Shown here in pieces: positions 1 to 12,649 of a stretch of 64,000 nt of DNA. Numbering within the stretch: the first letter of the stretch is position 1; every line of letters begins with the position of its first letter. Source of the DNA: Heterocephalus glaber. Taxonomy: Eukaryota > Chordata > Mammalia > Rodentia > Bathyergidae. The notes beneath the pieces are model-generated. The model saw only the letters and a program-made list of their open reading frames with translations, made no database searches and was not told the DNA's origin. A program made the position numbers and the translations under genes. The DNA is taken from positions 9,546,850 through 9,610,849 of the forward strand of contig NW_004624742.1 of the NCBI RefSeq assembly GCF_000247695.1, given 5' to 3'.

Positions 1-95
1 GCTTTCTATATCCTTTTAAATTCTGTAAAATCTGTGGTAATGTCTCCTAGATCTTAATATTGTAATTTTAAAAATGTATAACTGATACTGTGTAA

Positions 96-265
96 CAGGA
101 AGAAAAGGTCTAAAAGAGCAGGGGAATTGGGAGGGGTAGGGGAAGGGAAGAAAGGGAAAGGAAAAAATATGAGAAGAGGAACAAAATGGAAACAAGGTCT
201 TTGCAAATAGGGAAGGGTGGGGAGGGGGTGAAGGGAGGGCAGGGGAAAGGGAAAAAAATAAGAAT
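96..265 (+). repeat. Purine-rich GA tract with G-quadruplex motif
   Basis: The plus strand is almost entirely purine over this stretch. At 210-251 there are eight runs of three or more G separated by loops of 1-4 bases, which is far more than a minimal four-run quadruplex motif needs. A decayed GA-rich microsatellite is the simplest origin. Short ORFs on both strands here are low-complexity and are not genes. Confidence 0.8.
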
Positions 266-2040
266 CAAGATACGTCATGTAACGGTACAAGATCCCAATG
301 ATGAATGTAATTGTATATTATGCCTAAAATATACCAATAAAGTTAATGGGGAAAAATATGTAAAAAGATTTCTCAGGAACAAAAAAAGGGAATGGTTCTT
401 AAATATATTTTAAGTTGTTAAATCTCATTCATAGGAAAATAAAACAAAATATTCATTTTGTTCTGTCAGATAAAAGAAAATAATGGAGAAAAATGTCTCA
501 ACATTTTTGAACAGCGAAAGACTCAAAAATGGGAAGGACTTATATAACACCAAACAAGAGAGATAAGGGAAACCTCACACAGGGAATAAATAACAAAGAC
601 AGAAAGTAAATTCTGTTACCTCCCAGAAAAGAGTAGTTTACCTACAGGGAAAGAAGAGTAAGATTAATAGATTTCTCCATAACTGTACTGGATAGAAGAA
701 AACAATTAAGTAATATTTTTGAAATCTTAAAAGATTTAATTATAACAACCTTTATTGATTGCTTGTAATAGCAAAATATTGCATGTGACCTGAAATTCCA
801 TGCAATGACATATCATCAACCACTTAAAAGTTCTGATGCAGAAAAATGTTCAAAAACCTAAGAAGAGGTTTGCAATAAATACACTGCTATGTGAGTTAAA
901 GAGATTATGTGCAAGTTCAGGATAATTCCATTTTTACTTAAGTAAAAAGACTGAAAGAGCATATGTAAGTATTTTAATTTTATTTCTGAGATAGGATTAC
1001 AGATACAATTATTTTCTTTTTGCATTTTTCTACCATTCATATTTTCTCTGATGAGCTTTCATTATTTTAAAGAAAAAATTGTACTTAATAGATATAATTC
1101 TGATAAAACTCAAAGCCAGGATAGATACTACTGAAACCAATTTTAGACATGGAAAGCTGGTACAAAGGTCCTGGTGGGGTGTCACAAGGCTGGAGTTATA
1201 AAAGTGGCAAAGCTGATAGATCCAGAAGGATCTATTGCATTGACACCCCAGAGAAACGAGCAGGAATGGGGTAGCAATTGGTTAGGGGACATGTCAAGGA
1301 TCACTCTGAAGTTTCCAGCTTCTCTGGTATGTGACTTATCAATTCCTAAATTTAGGCTTGAAAGCACTATTAGCTAAAATTTTCTAAAGAAGTGTTGTGA
1401 TACAAAAGGCAGATATTTATACTATGTATCCAGCAGCTCCTTCTATGAAAGCACTTTTGAAGCCCATTTGTAGGTATGCCTACATTGCTAGCCACAGATA
1501 TTTTATTTTCAAGAAAAACATGTTCTACAAACTCTTTCCCCACCTGTGTCATTAAGCAAAAGCAATTGCTTTATTCACCACTAACCTCTGCCTGAGTTCT
1601 TTTGAATGAAGTTTCAAAGGCACATTCCATGAATTTATCTTTTCCCCATGTGTGTTGAAACCTGCTGGCAAAATATGTTAGTTCATAATCCTATGGAAAA
1701 GTGGGCCAAGAATAGACAATTCACAATAGAAACAAAGAACCAATATCCATAAGAAAAAATGTTCAACTATCTCATAAAATTAAATCTAGTATTAAAATGG
1801 CAAAAAATACTCTTTTAGAAAGATAATGCACAGTAGTGCCTGGATGTTACCAAGATGAACATTTGCTTACATGATTAGCACACTTCTAAAAAAACTTCAT
1901 ATATGAACAACATTAAAACTACCTTTTGCTTTTTTCTTCCACCTCAGAATTCTACTTCTAGAAATCTACATTAAGGAAATAATTGAAGATGTATTTAAGG
2001 ATTTAATTAGTATTTGAGATAAGCAACCATAAGATAATGG
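266..2040. other. Non-genic AT-rich stretch
   Basis: I see no gene. The part from about 1,690 to 2,040 has A-rich, L1-like phrasing (for example a segment like the L1 text around 'cttctagaaat') and may be a decayed L1 fragment next to the clearer one downstream. The rest is unassigned. Confidence 0.5.
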
Positions 2041-2960
2041 CTAACAGAAACAACTTACTGGAAGATAAAATAGGTATAAATCTTGAAGACATAGGTGTAG
2101 ACAAGGACTTTCTGAACAGAATCCCATTGGCAACAACAAATAGTACTGAGAATCAGCAAATGAGATCATAACAACATTAAACATCTCTACACAACAAAGA
2201 AAAAACCAACAGAGTGAAGAGACAATCCACAAAATGGGGAAAAAAATTGCCAGCTATTCCTCAGAAAGAGGACAAGCATCTAGAATATATAAAGAACTCA
2301 AAAATTAAACTTTCTAAAAGAAAAGACCCAGCAAAAAATGGGCAACTGAAGTGAATAGACACTTCTCAGAAGAAGTACAAATGGTCAATAAATACATGAA
2401 AAAATGTTCAACATATCTGGCTATTTTAGAAATGCAAATTAAAACTAGATTGAGATAACATCTTAACTCAGAAAGAATGGCTATCATCAATAAATATAAT
2501 AACAAATGCTGGCGAAGATATGGGAAAAAAGGAACTATTCTACATTGGTGGTGGGAAAGTATACTAGTACAACCACTATGGAAATCAGTTGGATATTCCT
2601 CAGAAAACTTAAAATGGAAATTCCGTTTGACCTAGCTATACACCTTCTGAGTATCTCCCCAAAAGAGTTAAAATAATCATATTACAGGGATACATGAACA
2701 GCCATGTTTATAGCAGCATGATTCATAATAGCTAGATCTTGGAAACAGCATATATGTCCATCAACAGATAAATGAATAAGGAAAATGTAGTATTTATACA
2801 CGATAGAGTACTACTCTGCTATAAAGAAAGATGAACTTGAGGCATTCTTAGGTAAATGGATGCAACTTGAGAGAACAATGTTGGTGAAATAAGTCAGACA
2901 CACAAGCTTAAATATTGCTTTGTTTCTATTATATGGGAAAATATATGTAGATAGAGAGAA
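2041..2960 (+). mobile_element. LINE-1 3'-end fragment, sense orientation
   Basis: The order of phrases matches the 3' part of mammalian L1 elements: 'aaatgggcaactgaagtgaa', 'agacacttctcagaagaag', 'aaatgcaaattaaaac', 'ggtggtgggaa', 'actatggaaatcagt', 'tccatcaacagataaatgaa', and near the end 'gtgaaataagtcagacac'. It is riddled with stops and indels, so it is an old inactive L1M-type copy. The 5' part of the element is missing. There is no intact reverse transcriptase. Confidence 0.88.
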
Positions 2961-5885
2961 CAAAAAATAGAAGATAGATAAGTAGGAAGTAGAGAGAAGT
3001 TCAAATAATTCCCCCTATTCCATTGTTTCAAAAATACTTTAATATATATGCTAATTTGTACTAGTTTCTCTTAGTTCACTGAAAAGAAAGTTTTGTGCAA
3101 TTATCTGTTTCTTCTTTGTAAGGGTCTTTTTTGTCTATGTCTTATTCTCAGAGTAACTACTTTTAAGACTGTGATACATAGTGTATTTACTATTGTTATT
3201 CTCTTATTGTTTTGTTAGGAAATTTTGTTTTACTCTTTCATAAAAATAAAAAAATAAGATAATGACCAAATAAATTGCGTATTTATTAGAAGCATATTTA
3301 AAATATCTAATATTTATGTGATAATAATGATACTTGAAGAAGTGACACAACTATATGTCATAGAATTTTCATTTTTAAGATATTTAGTTGTAATTTAAAA
3401 AGTACTGAGAACTGAGACTATAGAACCTAAAGTATTACCATTTGTTATCTCTGTATGGTTAGATTATTGATGATTTACTATCATCATCATTATTGCTGTT
3501 GTTATTCTTATTCAGAGTTTCTCAAATTTTCTAAAGTGAAATATGAGTATTTAAAAATCAGAGGCAACTAATACAAGCAATTACTCACCACTTCCAATAT
3601 TCCTTTCAATATACCAATATACACACAAACACACTGCACTAACACTACCAAGAAATATACTACACAAACCAACAGGTAAGGTTATGAAAATGAATTCAGT
3701 AATTTAAGAAAATTACCACCCAGCCTTATTTACATGTTTATTTAACTACAAGGTTGTCTAGAAACTGCACATCACTTAGTCAAGATTTACTGAGAAACAC
3801 ACATCCTAACATGTCAGAGGTGAAAGGGATTGAGAAATAATATAGTCTAGTGAAATCTATATTTTATTAATGGGCTTTCTGAAAATTCACATTGATTGGG
3901 AGGCAATGGGAAGCCATTGATGGGTCTCATAAATGAGAGTGAGATGCGTAGGTGGTTTGGGAAATGACGTGGATGGCTGATGGGTAACATGACAGTGAAG
4001 AGACAGGACTTCTCAACAGAAGGCTATTTTGATCATCTAGGGATAAAGTAATAATAGAGCCCTGAATTGGGGATGTAAAGCTGGAAACCAGAAGAGATTT
4101 TGGAAAATATATAGGAAGTATAACTTATATGGTAGAGTCAGATTACTTGTGGTTAAAAGAACAGAGAGGCTTACATATAACTGAGTTTTCTAGATTAGGT
4201 AACTGCAGAAGACAATGATGTTATCTGACATAAGCTAACAAACATTTGTCTACCAGCTCATCACAAAGTGAACTTTTGCTAAATATCTGTTCATTGACTC
4301 ATTGGGCTATTTTTCTGTTTTTTCAGGAACTGAATTTGTACTAATGGGTGTTTCCTTTTAGCTTCATGAAGTTTTGAGAAACTTAAGAGAAGACATCGAA
4401 CATGGGCATCAGACTTTAAAGATGCATGAATACATTTAACTATATTCTGTGTCAATTTGTTCTATGACATTTTTGTCTAGGCTATGGTTTTCACAGCAAG
4501 AACATCAAAAGTAAGTCTTGGAGAAATATAACTATTTTTAAGTTTTCTACTTTCTATCCATTAGAAACTAATTTGAAATGTTTTAATGTAAAGGTAGAAA
4601 ATATTTCTGGTTCAGTCACCAGCTCTAATTAGTTGTTTTTAAACCAATATATTTTATTTCTTTCTTGGGCTCCATATGTTCTTCTCCACTGAGATATGAA
4701 TTGATGCCCTCACCAAGACTCAGTAAACAGACATATTCACACAGCATATGCTTTTTGCAAGCATGTCCTATTGACATCACCATGCATGTGAGAATGATAT
4801 AAGGAAATAGAAATTTACAAAAGTAAGGAATGGTAAAAATGCATACTTCTGTTTTATTAAATCTCTTATGAGGTCAACAACTTTATTATTTGACCAATAT
4901 TAAAAGTTTTAGACTCTAGCCGTCTCCCTAGTGCTTCTGCCACACTCTTACCGAGACTTTCCTGAGTGCCCCACAAAGGGATTATTTGCTCTGCAAATAT
5001 ATTGTAAAATGCTTAATTAGTTGTTAATATAGCTTGATGATTAAAATATATTCTAACATTGCTTTTAAGTAAGATGAAATTGTTCTCCCTGTAGAACATC
5101 TTGATTGACCCTAGTTCTACCTTATGAAGCCAGATCTCCATTTCATATTCTAGTTCTTTACTTACTAATATGCTTCATAGTGTTTTCTTCTTCCTTGTTT
5201 TTTCATGCTCTTAATATGACTCCATTCCTTTATTATGCTGAATTCCTTTTCTGAATGTGTGGTAGCTTTTTCCATATCTCTGTATTTTTAAATAAATGTA
5301 CTTGTTAAACTATGAGAACAAGAGCCTTCTTTACAATTGCTAAATTTGATAAACAACTATCTAAAACATACATTAGGAAGAGATCTTATAAGTAATCCCT
5401 CCTGCTTCCAGATGTGTGTCTATTAAATTTGGCTTCCAATCAGAACTGGACTGTGTTGGTTCAGGTCTTTGACAAGCAGATGCCATCCTAGAATTTCAAG
5501 TGCAAAAGATATATGGAGGGGCTTATCTGTGTGATGTACAGAGACAGATGACATGTGCACCTTCAGCCTAAGATGCAGGCCTGACACTTGTAAAAGAGAG
5601 AGAAGGAAAGGAGACTGGATGGGAAAAGTTGCAGGCTTCAGCACTGCATAACAACAAACAAAATAAACAATATATGCAAAACAATTAAACAGGTGCTGTG
5701 CTCAAGTTTTTGCTCACATGAGACAAAATGACAAAATATTCTGGGCCTATCTGCACAGTTATGAGGCAAAAAACAAACACAATACCCAACAACACTTTTT
5801 CAATGCATTAATTAGGGTCCATTTGGGAAAGCAAAATATCTCTCAACAGATCCTTCTAATCTTATATGTAAAAACTGTAGATATG
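2961..5885. other. Non-genic stretch, decayed repeats possible
   Basis: No gene is recognisable. About 3,870-4,130 contains 'ggcaatgggaagccattgatggg' type text and reads like an old interspersed repeat of unassigned family. Everything else is unique-looking AT-rich DNA. Confidence 0.45.
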
Positions 5886-5889
5886 TATT

Positions 5890-6235
5890 AGAAGAGAAGG
5901 GATAAAGTCAGCGTATTTTACTGCAAATTATTGCAGACTGAGTGGCTTATAAACACCTGAAGTTTACTTATTACAGTAACAGAGGCTGAAAAGACCCAGA
6001 TCAAGGTGCCAACAGATACTGTCTAGTGAGAGTTGACTCTTCTGATTCATTGATGATGCTTTCTCTCCAAATACTCACATGGTGCAAGGGGCAAGGCATC
6101 TCTCTGAGATCCCTTTCATAAGAGCACAAATTCCCCTCTTAAGGGCAGGGTCTTCATAACTCGATCATTTTTTTAAATCCTCACCTGTGCTTTTCAAACT
6201 GATGATTAGGTTTCAATGTATACATTGTGTGAACA
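5890..6235 (-). mobile_element. MLT1-type solo LTR (ERVL-MaLR)
   Basis: Read on the plus strand it follows the reverse complement of the MLT1 LTR as I recall it: 'agatcaaggtgccaacagat', then 'ctcacatggtgcaaggggca', then 'ttcataagagcacaaattcc', then 'gattaggtttcaatgtat'. No internal retroviral sequence follows, so it is a solo LTR. Divergence is high, as expected for this ancient family. Confidence 0.75.
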
Positions 6236-6895
6236 CCACAGGAGACCATACCAAAGAGAAGAAAAGAGAGAGAGAGGAACAAAGATAAAACAAGGCAATA
6301 CCAAGAGATCAGAAGCTAAGTCCATTGGGATGTAGTTAATGGCTTGCCCCTTCTGCTGCCTGTTGGAGACGTGTTGCAGTTGGTTGTGAATCTGTGAAGG
6401 GTGTGCTGCCTGGGCCAAGGCTGAAAGCAAGGGAAAGATGCTGTCTGTGTCCACTATGCTGAAGGGTGGAATCAGCTCACCCTACTACTACTGCAGCTGC
6501 TGACAGTAATGCCAGCATCTGCCACACTATGAAATCCAGGAGGCTACTTTGCTGCTCATGCTGCCTTCTTATCTCCTTCTAGTATCTACCATTAGTACAA
6601 CTCATCAGGAAGAAAGCTTTAAGGAAAACGAGAAGGAGTGAATGCACTCAGACATCTAGCCTTCTTTGGCATATGAAAAAGTATTCCAGAAAGAGGAGAA
6701 TGACTAGTATAGTATGGATGCCAGTCAACAAGGACTTCAAGAATAAGAAATTATAGTCAAACGTCAAAGTGAGACTTGGACTCATATAGAATATCTAGTC
6801 TTGTTGAATTGTGATAAAATTTCCCCTATAGTTTATTTTTAATGACTTTTTGTGATTTAACATGTAAAACTTTTATAGGTTTTGTTTGCTGCTTT
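6236..6895. other. Non-genic stretch
   Basis: Unique-looking DNA with no recognisable gene. The 82-codon minus-strand ORF at 6,206-6,454 overlaps the adjacent LTR edge and shows no domain. Confidence 0.5.
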
Positions 6896-7112
6896 GTTTT
6901 ATTTGGGATTGAACTCAGGGCTTCACAGTGAACTAGATCCCCAGCACTTTTTATTTCATTTTATTATATATTATTTTATTTTATTTATTTTTTGTTGAGA
7001 CAGGGTCTCACTAAGTTGCTAAATTGCCCAGGCTGGCCTCAAACTTGCAGTCCTTCGGCCTTGGCCTCCAAGAGTGCTAAGATTACAGGTGTGCACCATC
7101 ACGCCCCACTGA
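6896..7112 (-). mobile_element. B1-dID composite SINE
   Basis: Read from the plus strand, an ID-like half ('attgaactcagggcttcac ... gatccccagc') is followed by a T/A-rich linker and then a B1-like half in reverse ('gagacagggtctcactaag', 'cccaggctggcctcaaactt', 'gattacaggtgtgcaccatc'). The B1 half fused to an ID half is the hallmark of B1-dID SINEs of the squirrel-related rodent clade. Confidence 0.88.
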
Positions 7113-9465
7113 AACCTTGTAGTTTTTAAAAGAACTAGTACCTTGCGCTTCTAGAATACAAAAGACATAAGTAGTACATCCACACATGCATTTATTTGTC
7201 TTTTATATCTTTATTGCTTTCATTAACAAGTTCTTTCTTTGGGCAAACTCCTCCCCCAAGAAACATAAATCACTATTTTCAAAGAAGATTCTGGTCAATT
7301 GAGTAGCAAGGTGGAAAGGAAGTAGCCGTAGGTTTTACAGCTCATAACTTTGGAAGATCTATCAAGGCAACATCAGACTTCTCTTTTTGTCCTGAACAAC
7401 ACCTTCTTTGCCTCCTCCCTGACTTCAGCCATGATTGTAAGACAATTCCTTGAGCCTGGAGCCTTTCTCAGCTGACCATGTCTTGCTCATCGAAGACCTG
7501 TGGCAGCATGTCTTTCACTGGCTGCCTCAGCTTCTCTCACTTAGCAGAAACTGGAAGGAATAATCAGTCTGTAAAACCAGGGCTGCTCAGGAGTTAATGC
7601 CCTCATGGACATCTCTTAATGAACTGGGGACAGAAGCTGATATACACGTAATTCTCCTACTTTATCCTCTGTCACATTATTGTAAGAGTTATTTTCTATG
7701 CTCCTCAGAAAATTGTGGGTGGAATTGAACCATATTCATCTTCCATAGGATCCCTAAACTGCATACCCTTCTATTTTCCTTCCCCTCCTTTATTCTCCTC
7801 ATTCCTCTTCCAATCTCCCTGAGATTACCTACTAAATAAGTTACCTGCACATAGGTCCTTATTTTAGGTGTTGCTCTCCAAGGAAACGCAAACTAAATTA
7901 TGAGGCAAATTCATGGCAGAAATCTAATAAAGCTCCATTTTGAGGAATCTGGGCAGAAACAAGAAATGCTACATTAGATACTGAGTAGAAACCAAAAGGC
8001 ACTAGTGATTTGGAATGGATCGAGGAAAGAGAGCATAACTGAGCTTTCCAGGGTCCCTGCCATCTTCCAGATTAGAAGCAACGGGGCTGCTAGTGGTGTT
8101 CAGAAAACACTGCCCTTCTCTTCCCTCTGTGTCTTCAATTTTCCTCCGCCACCCATTCAATTCTTGAAAGATTATTTTGAAAGTAAAAGTATCAACACAT
8201 ACACATGCACATGCACTTGGATGCATGAGAACACATGCCATTTATCACGATGTTTCTACAACCTACCTACCTTTCATCTATATTTATATCTATAAACACA
8301 TGTGATATATACCATACATATGTACGTATATGATTTATTTCAAGTTATTTTTAATTTAATATTCCATTTAACAAATTATTTATGTGATGTTTTTTCCAAC
8401 ATCCAATTCACTTATTTATCTTATAAGACCTTATAAAGTTAATTATCATATATACAGATGAAAACCAAATAGGCCAAAGTACATATAAAACATATAATAA
8501 AATTGTACTAAGTCAAGGTACACTTTTAGATACATTGTCTGTGCTATTACATGCATAAACAGGGCTTTCAGTGTTGTTCCATAAACCAATATAGCTCTAG
8601 TTATTTTTCAATCTTTATACTTGCTATTCCTTAGGTTAGAGAATTCATATTAATGTATGGTATCTTCCAGTTTCCTATTTCTTGCCTTTTCTGTTCTAAT
8701 ATTAAATGCACATAGTACATTTCACATAGCAGATATTTATATATAACATCTTTGTTACAAAATCTTCAGTTTTTGTTGCAATTCTATTTCTCCCCAGAAA
8801 TTTCCTTTATATTCATTGCAACTGTATTTATACTTACTACTTTAAAAGTTAACAGAAGTATGCTAACTGCTTTAAAATCTATATCTGCTATTCCTATACA
8901 TCAATCACTTCAAGTTTGGTCAGTGTTGGTTTTCAGTGTTGGTTGTCTTGAGAATTGGTCACATATTCCTGTTGCTTTTGATATTGAGTGAGTTTGGAGT
9001 GTGTTCTAGGCATTGTTATCAGCACTTTGGAGAGACCCTGAATTTTTTTTCCTTTTGAAGAGTGATGGCATTTTTAAAAAATTTAAGTGGGCTATTAAAT
9101 TGATTATACTGAAGCTAGAAGTGTCTTTTCTTGGGGCATAGCTCAAGTATCAGTCAAGGGTTTTTGTTTTGTTCTTCATTTAACCTGTATGTCTCCCTCT
9201 CATCTGCACTATTCTCAATCTGTCTCAGGCATGCATGGTTCAGGAGTCGGCTAGTATTGAGCTAAGTTTAACAGAGAACTTGAGGCCTCTTCTACCAAGC
9301 TGTAGTTATTTTTTTTTCAAATGCTTCCCTCTAATTCTTCAGCTGCTATTATTTTTCAGAACCCTATCTTATTGATTTTAAGGATAGAGATAGAACAATA
9401 TTTTTAAAATCAACTTCAGCTTGTCCTAAATTTATAAAACAGAAAATTCAGTGCATTGCAAGTCA
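7113..9465. other. Non-genic stretch
   Basis: No gene or assignable repeat. The opposed 79- and 96-codon ORFs at 8,002-8,295 overlap each other on opposite strands and show no conserved motif, so they are treated as chance. Confidence 0.5.
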
Positions 9466-9625
9466 CTTGTTTTTTGGTGGTACTGGGATTGGACACAGTC
9501 ATAGCTTAAGCATATCCCTGGTTTATTTTTTACATTTTGAGGCAGGGTCTCATTGAGTTGCTAAGTTGCCTAGGCTGCCCTTGAACTTGTAATCCTTCTG
9601 TCTTAGCCTCCCAAAGTGCTGAAAT
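9466..9625 (-). mobile_element. B1-dID composite SINE, diverged
   Basis: 'ggtactgggattggacacag' (ID half) is followed by 'gaggcagggtctcattgagt', 'gcctaggctgcccttgaact' and 'gcctcccaaagtgctg' (B1 half, reverse orientation). The end is truncated or decayed after 9,625. Confidence 0.82.
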
Positions 9626-9802
9626 GTTCACGTTTTTTGAAGTTACTGGTTTTGTATTTGCCTACAGTTATAAGTAGATAGATTTAGGAATGTCAGTCTG
9701 ATAAGATTGATTAGTCTTTCAAGGGACCAGAATCACTTCAAGCTAACTTGATCTTACATGCCATTAATATATATTTTAAAAGATGATAGGCACTGTAATA
9801 AT

Positions 9803-10490
9803 TTTATAAGTTTCATTGAGGTATGATTTATATATCATAAAACTAACCCTTGTAAGATGTACAATTCAGTATTTTTATTGTACTCATTATACAACAAACC
9901 TTCAGTTAGTTCATTTTCATCATCTTAAAATTAAACTCTGCATTGGCAGTCCCTCCCCATTCATCTTCCCATCAGCTTTGTCAAGGGGCAAAACTAGCAT
10001 GCTGGGGCCAGATCTGGACACACTCATTTTTTTAAGTTGTTATGCAAAGGAAGAATTAAGTAGAGACTGTAGCCCATTAGGCATAAACTGCTTACTACCT
10101 GGTCCTTTCAAAAAAAAGTTTTATGATTCATCAAGGACACCAAAACTCAATTTGCCCTACAAATTGCTAAACTAATCTCTGACTGTATAGATTTTCGTAT
10201 CTTCAATATTTCATAAAAATAGAATCATATCATATATGTTCTTTTGTGATTGACTGGCTTCTTTCATTTAGGATAATGGTTTCAGAGTTCATCACTGTTG
10301 TACATGTTTCAGTAAGTCAGTCTTTTTTATTGCCAAATAATATTCCATTTTGTAGATATACCACTTGTCTGTTTATTCTTTCCTCAGCTGAAGAAGATTT
10401 GGTTTGTTTCTAATTTCTTTGCTATTGTGACTAGTACTGCTGTGAACATCCCTGCACAAGGTTTTATGTGGACATATGTTTTCAATGTTG
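9803..10490 (-). mobile_element. L1M-type LINE 3' region, antisense, interrupted
   Basis: The plus strand carries the reverse complement of an old L1 3' end: 'catgaggt'-like start ('ttcattgaggtatgattta'), 'gtacaattcagta', 'agtccctccccattca', then after an interruption 'aaatagaatcatatcatata', 'ctggcttctttcatttagga', 'aataatattccattttgta', 'gtggacatatgttttcaatg'. The segments 9,803-9,985 and 10,170-10,490 are collinear pieces of one L1. The bases between them belong to another repeat. Confidence 0.82.
9990..10165. repeat. Old interspersed repeat inside the L1
   Basis: This segment shares wording and order with 11,115-11,340: 'tggggccagatctggacac' versus 'tggggccacatctggacaag', 'gagactgtagcccattaggc' versus 'gagactgcgtgacccataag', 'ctggtcctttca' versus 'ctggtcctttac', and 'catcaagga'. 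The pattern resembles a nonautonomous hAT-Charlie-type DNA transposon known from mammals, but I do not assign a subfamily. Confidence 0.65.
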
Positions 10491-10499
10491 GGACTGAAA

Positions 10500-11110
10500 C
10501 CAGTATAAACCCACAAAGCTGAATGTTCTGAGAATCAACCATTTTATTTTTCTTGAATAGAGTTTCTGTGGATTGTTGCAAGCCTTTGGTTAATTTCCAG
10601 AGCACTTAAAAAGATGATTTGACAATTACTTACCAGCATTCTCATTGATTTTTATGGAGGGACGGACTTTTGAAGGTTCTTACTATTCCAATAAATGGAA
10701 TAATTTATAAATATTTGTATTTCCTAGAATCCTGATATTTATGCACATCATAAAGTATTTCAAATAGAAATTTAAATGAATGTGATGAAAAGTAAATATA
10801 AATACAAATTTTAATATTCCTTGTTTTATCTCAAGAGATCACCTTCCAAGGACACAAGCTTGTCATTTTGTGGATTTCTGTGAGGTCTCATTTCTGGTAT
10901 GACTGAGATTCCAAAAGAATCTGTCAGGACTTTTAAGTTTTATTAATTATAAATTCTGATAAGAAAGGTAATTATCAGTATGTTCTTAACAGCTTTTAAG
11001 TTGTATAAGTTCTACATGTTTAAATCTTCAAACACCGTGGGATATTGAGACATTTTGTATTTTTTAAATCAAGGGTAGTAATGAACACAATATCCCATGG
11101 AAGTTTAGGC
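10500..11110. other. Non-genic stretch
   Basis: AT-rich DNA with no recognisable gene or repeat. Confidence 0.45.
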
Positions 11111-11114
11111 CCTC

Positions 11115-11340
11115 AGAGAATAGAGGAGGTATCCACAAACTATAGTCTGTGGGCCAAATTCAGCATTCTGGGGCCACATCTGGACAAGCTCATTGTTTAA
11201 GATTACAACTCAAAAGAAGAGCTTAGTTATGACAGAGACTGCGTGACCCATAAGGGATAAAATGTTTACACTCTGGTCCTTTACAGAAAGTGTTCTGACT
11301 CATCAAGGAGAGCAAAACTCCGTTTACCCTGGACATTCAT
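11115..11340. repeat. Old DNA-transposon-like repeat, second copy
   Basis: It starts near 'ccacaaactatagtctgtgg' and ends near 'gtttaccctggac'. The start and the 'ctggtcctttacagaaagtg' segment recall a hAT-Charlie-type MITE ('caaactacggcccgtgggcc' in related families). A shorter relative lies at 9,990-10,165. No transposase sequence is present. Confidence 0.65.
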
Positions 11341-11344
11341 TGTT

Positions 11345-12010
11345 CTCCAGCCTTGGGATATATCCAAATCATTAACCATATTTATACAAATATTTGTAGT
11401 TTTCTTAAACTCTACCCACACCCTTGTAAATAATTCCTTTATTCAACTTTCTTAATTTATATTCATTGGAGCATTCATTCTAGCCTTCTTTTTCAACTGG
11501 AAATTGAGTATATCAATCTTTTCTACTCTTCTTAGATCAAAACTTTCCATCCACCTTTTCTCCATACTGAACTCTTTGTCTTCAAAAATATTATGTTTTT
11601 CAGTTTATGTTATCTTGATATTTAGTAATCCAACTTTCTCTTTTTTAACCAAGTTACTAATTAAATTGTAAACAGTTTGGGGTTAAGAAGACTATCTGTG
11701 GACATTAACTAGAACATTCCCTCTCAGTCGATTTGCTCTATGTATAACATTTGTGAGTGTTATTCAATCAGTTACTAATGTACTTAGTATTTGGTCTTGC
11801 CTGAATTTTAGCTGTTCTTTAATTTCTAAACACTCTGGTTCCTCTAAAGCTCCATGTTAATAAAAAAAGTTCAAGACTTCAGTCCTTACAAATATGTAGC
11901 CACTTTCTAGCTCCCAATATTCAGCTTCTGTCAGATAATACATAAAATTCAGATGTACTTCCCAAATGATAATCTAGTAAAGATGACAGCTTTTTCAAAC
12001 ATGGCTTCCT
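11345..12010. other. Non-genic stretch
   Basis: AT-rich, with no gene or assignable repeat. Confidence 0.45.
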
Positions 12011-12015
12011 TTGTT

Positions 12016-12192
12016 TTTGCTATACTGGGGCTTGAACCCAGGGGCACTGTACCACTGAGCTACTTCCCATCCCTTTTATTGTTTAGTTTGAGACAGATTC
12101 TTGTTAAACTGGCCAAGTTGGCCTTGAACTTGTGATCCATCTACCTCAGACTCCCTAGCAGCTGGATTTACAGGTGTCCACCATGGCACCTA
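12016..12192 (-). mobile_element. B1-dID composite SINE
   Basis: The plus strand reads ID half first ('actggggcttgaacccaggg', 'gcactgtaccactgagctac') and then the B1 half ('gagacagattcttgttaaac', 'gttggccttgaacttgtgat', 'ttacaggtgtccaccatggc'). This is one of the clearest lineage markers in the window. Confidence 0.92.
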
Positions 12193-12449
12193 GCATTAGT
12201 TTAGCTTTATTTTGAAGCATCTTATAGTTCTGTGCTCATTCGATGTGCTCTCTTGAAGTGACATTTGCCTCTTTACTCTTGATCACACCTGTTGACATTA
12301 GGATACATTAATATATTAACAAGACCCCTTTTAAAATTTCCCCTTTTTCCCAGACTGCATCACACTCAGCCACCTAACAAAGGGAATTACAAACAACCTA
12401 AGGTACCTGGTGAAAAAACTCCATTGGGCATGACAGCAGGATATATAAT

Positions 12450-12540
12450 TTTTGGGGGGGTGGGGGTACCAGGGATTAAACTCAGGACCTTGAGCTTGCG
12501 ACATAGGCCTGGTGCCACTGAGCTAAATTCCCAGCCCTAT
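12450..12540 (-). mobile_element. ID SINE with 10-bp target-site duplication
   Basis: The reverse complement contains a tRNA-like A box (tagctcagtgg) and ends in the usual 'ggtacc'. The direct repeat 'gatatataat' at 12,440-12,449 and 12,541-12,550 flanks it exactly, which marks an L1-type retrotransposition event. The 3' tail is unusual: on the minus strand it is C-rich (C runs of 5 and 7) before the A/T part. Confidence 0.9.
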
Positions 12541-12579
12541 GATATATAATGTAAAGTATGTAATACAGGCATATCTTCT

Positions 12580-12649
12580 TGTTTTTTTTGGTACCGGGGA
12601 TCGAACTCAGGTCTTTGCGCCTGCATAGCAGGCGGCGAAACCACTGCAC
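12580..12649 (-). mobile_element. 5'-truncated ID SINE with 11-bp target-site duplication
   Basis: The direct repeat 'gcatatcttct' at 12,569-12,579 and 12,650-12,660 is perfect. In the minus-strand reading the element starts inside the A-box region ('gcagtggtttcgcc') and runs through 'gagttcgatccccggtacc' into an A tail, so the first ~20 bases of the ID are missing. Internal similarity to the ID units at 61.5 kb is high, suggesting a relatively recent insertion. Confidence 0.92.

Noticed and set aside
9816..10175. 119-codon plus-strand ORF
   Set aside because: It lies across an antisense L1 and an inserted repeat, so it is a chimera of repeat DNA.
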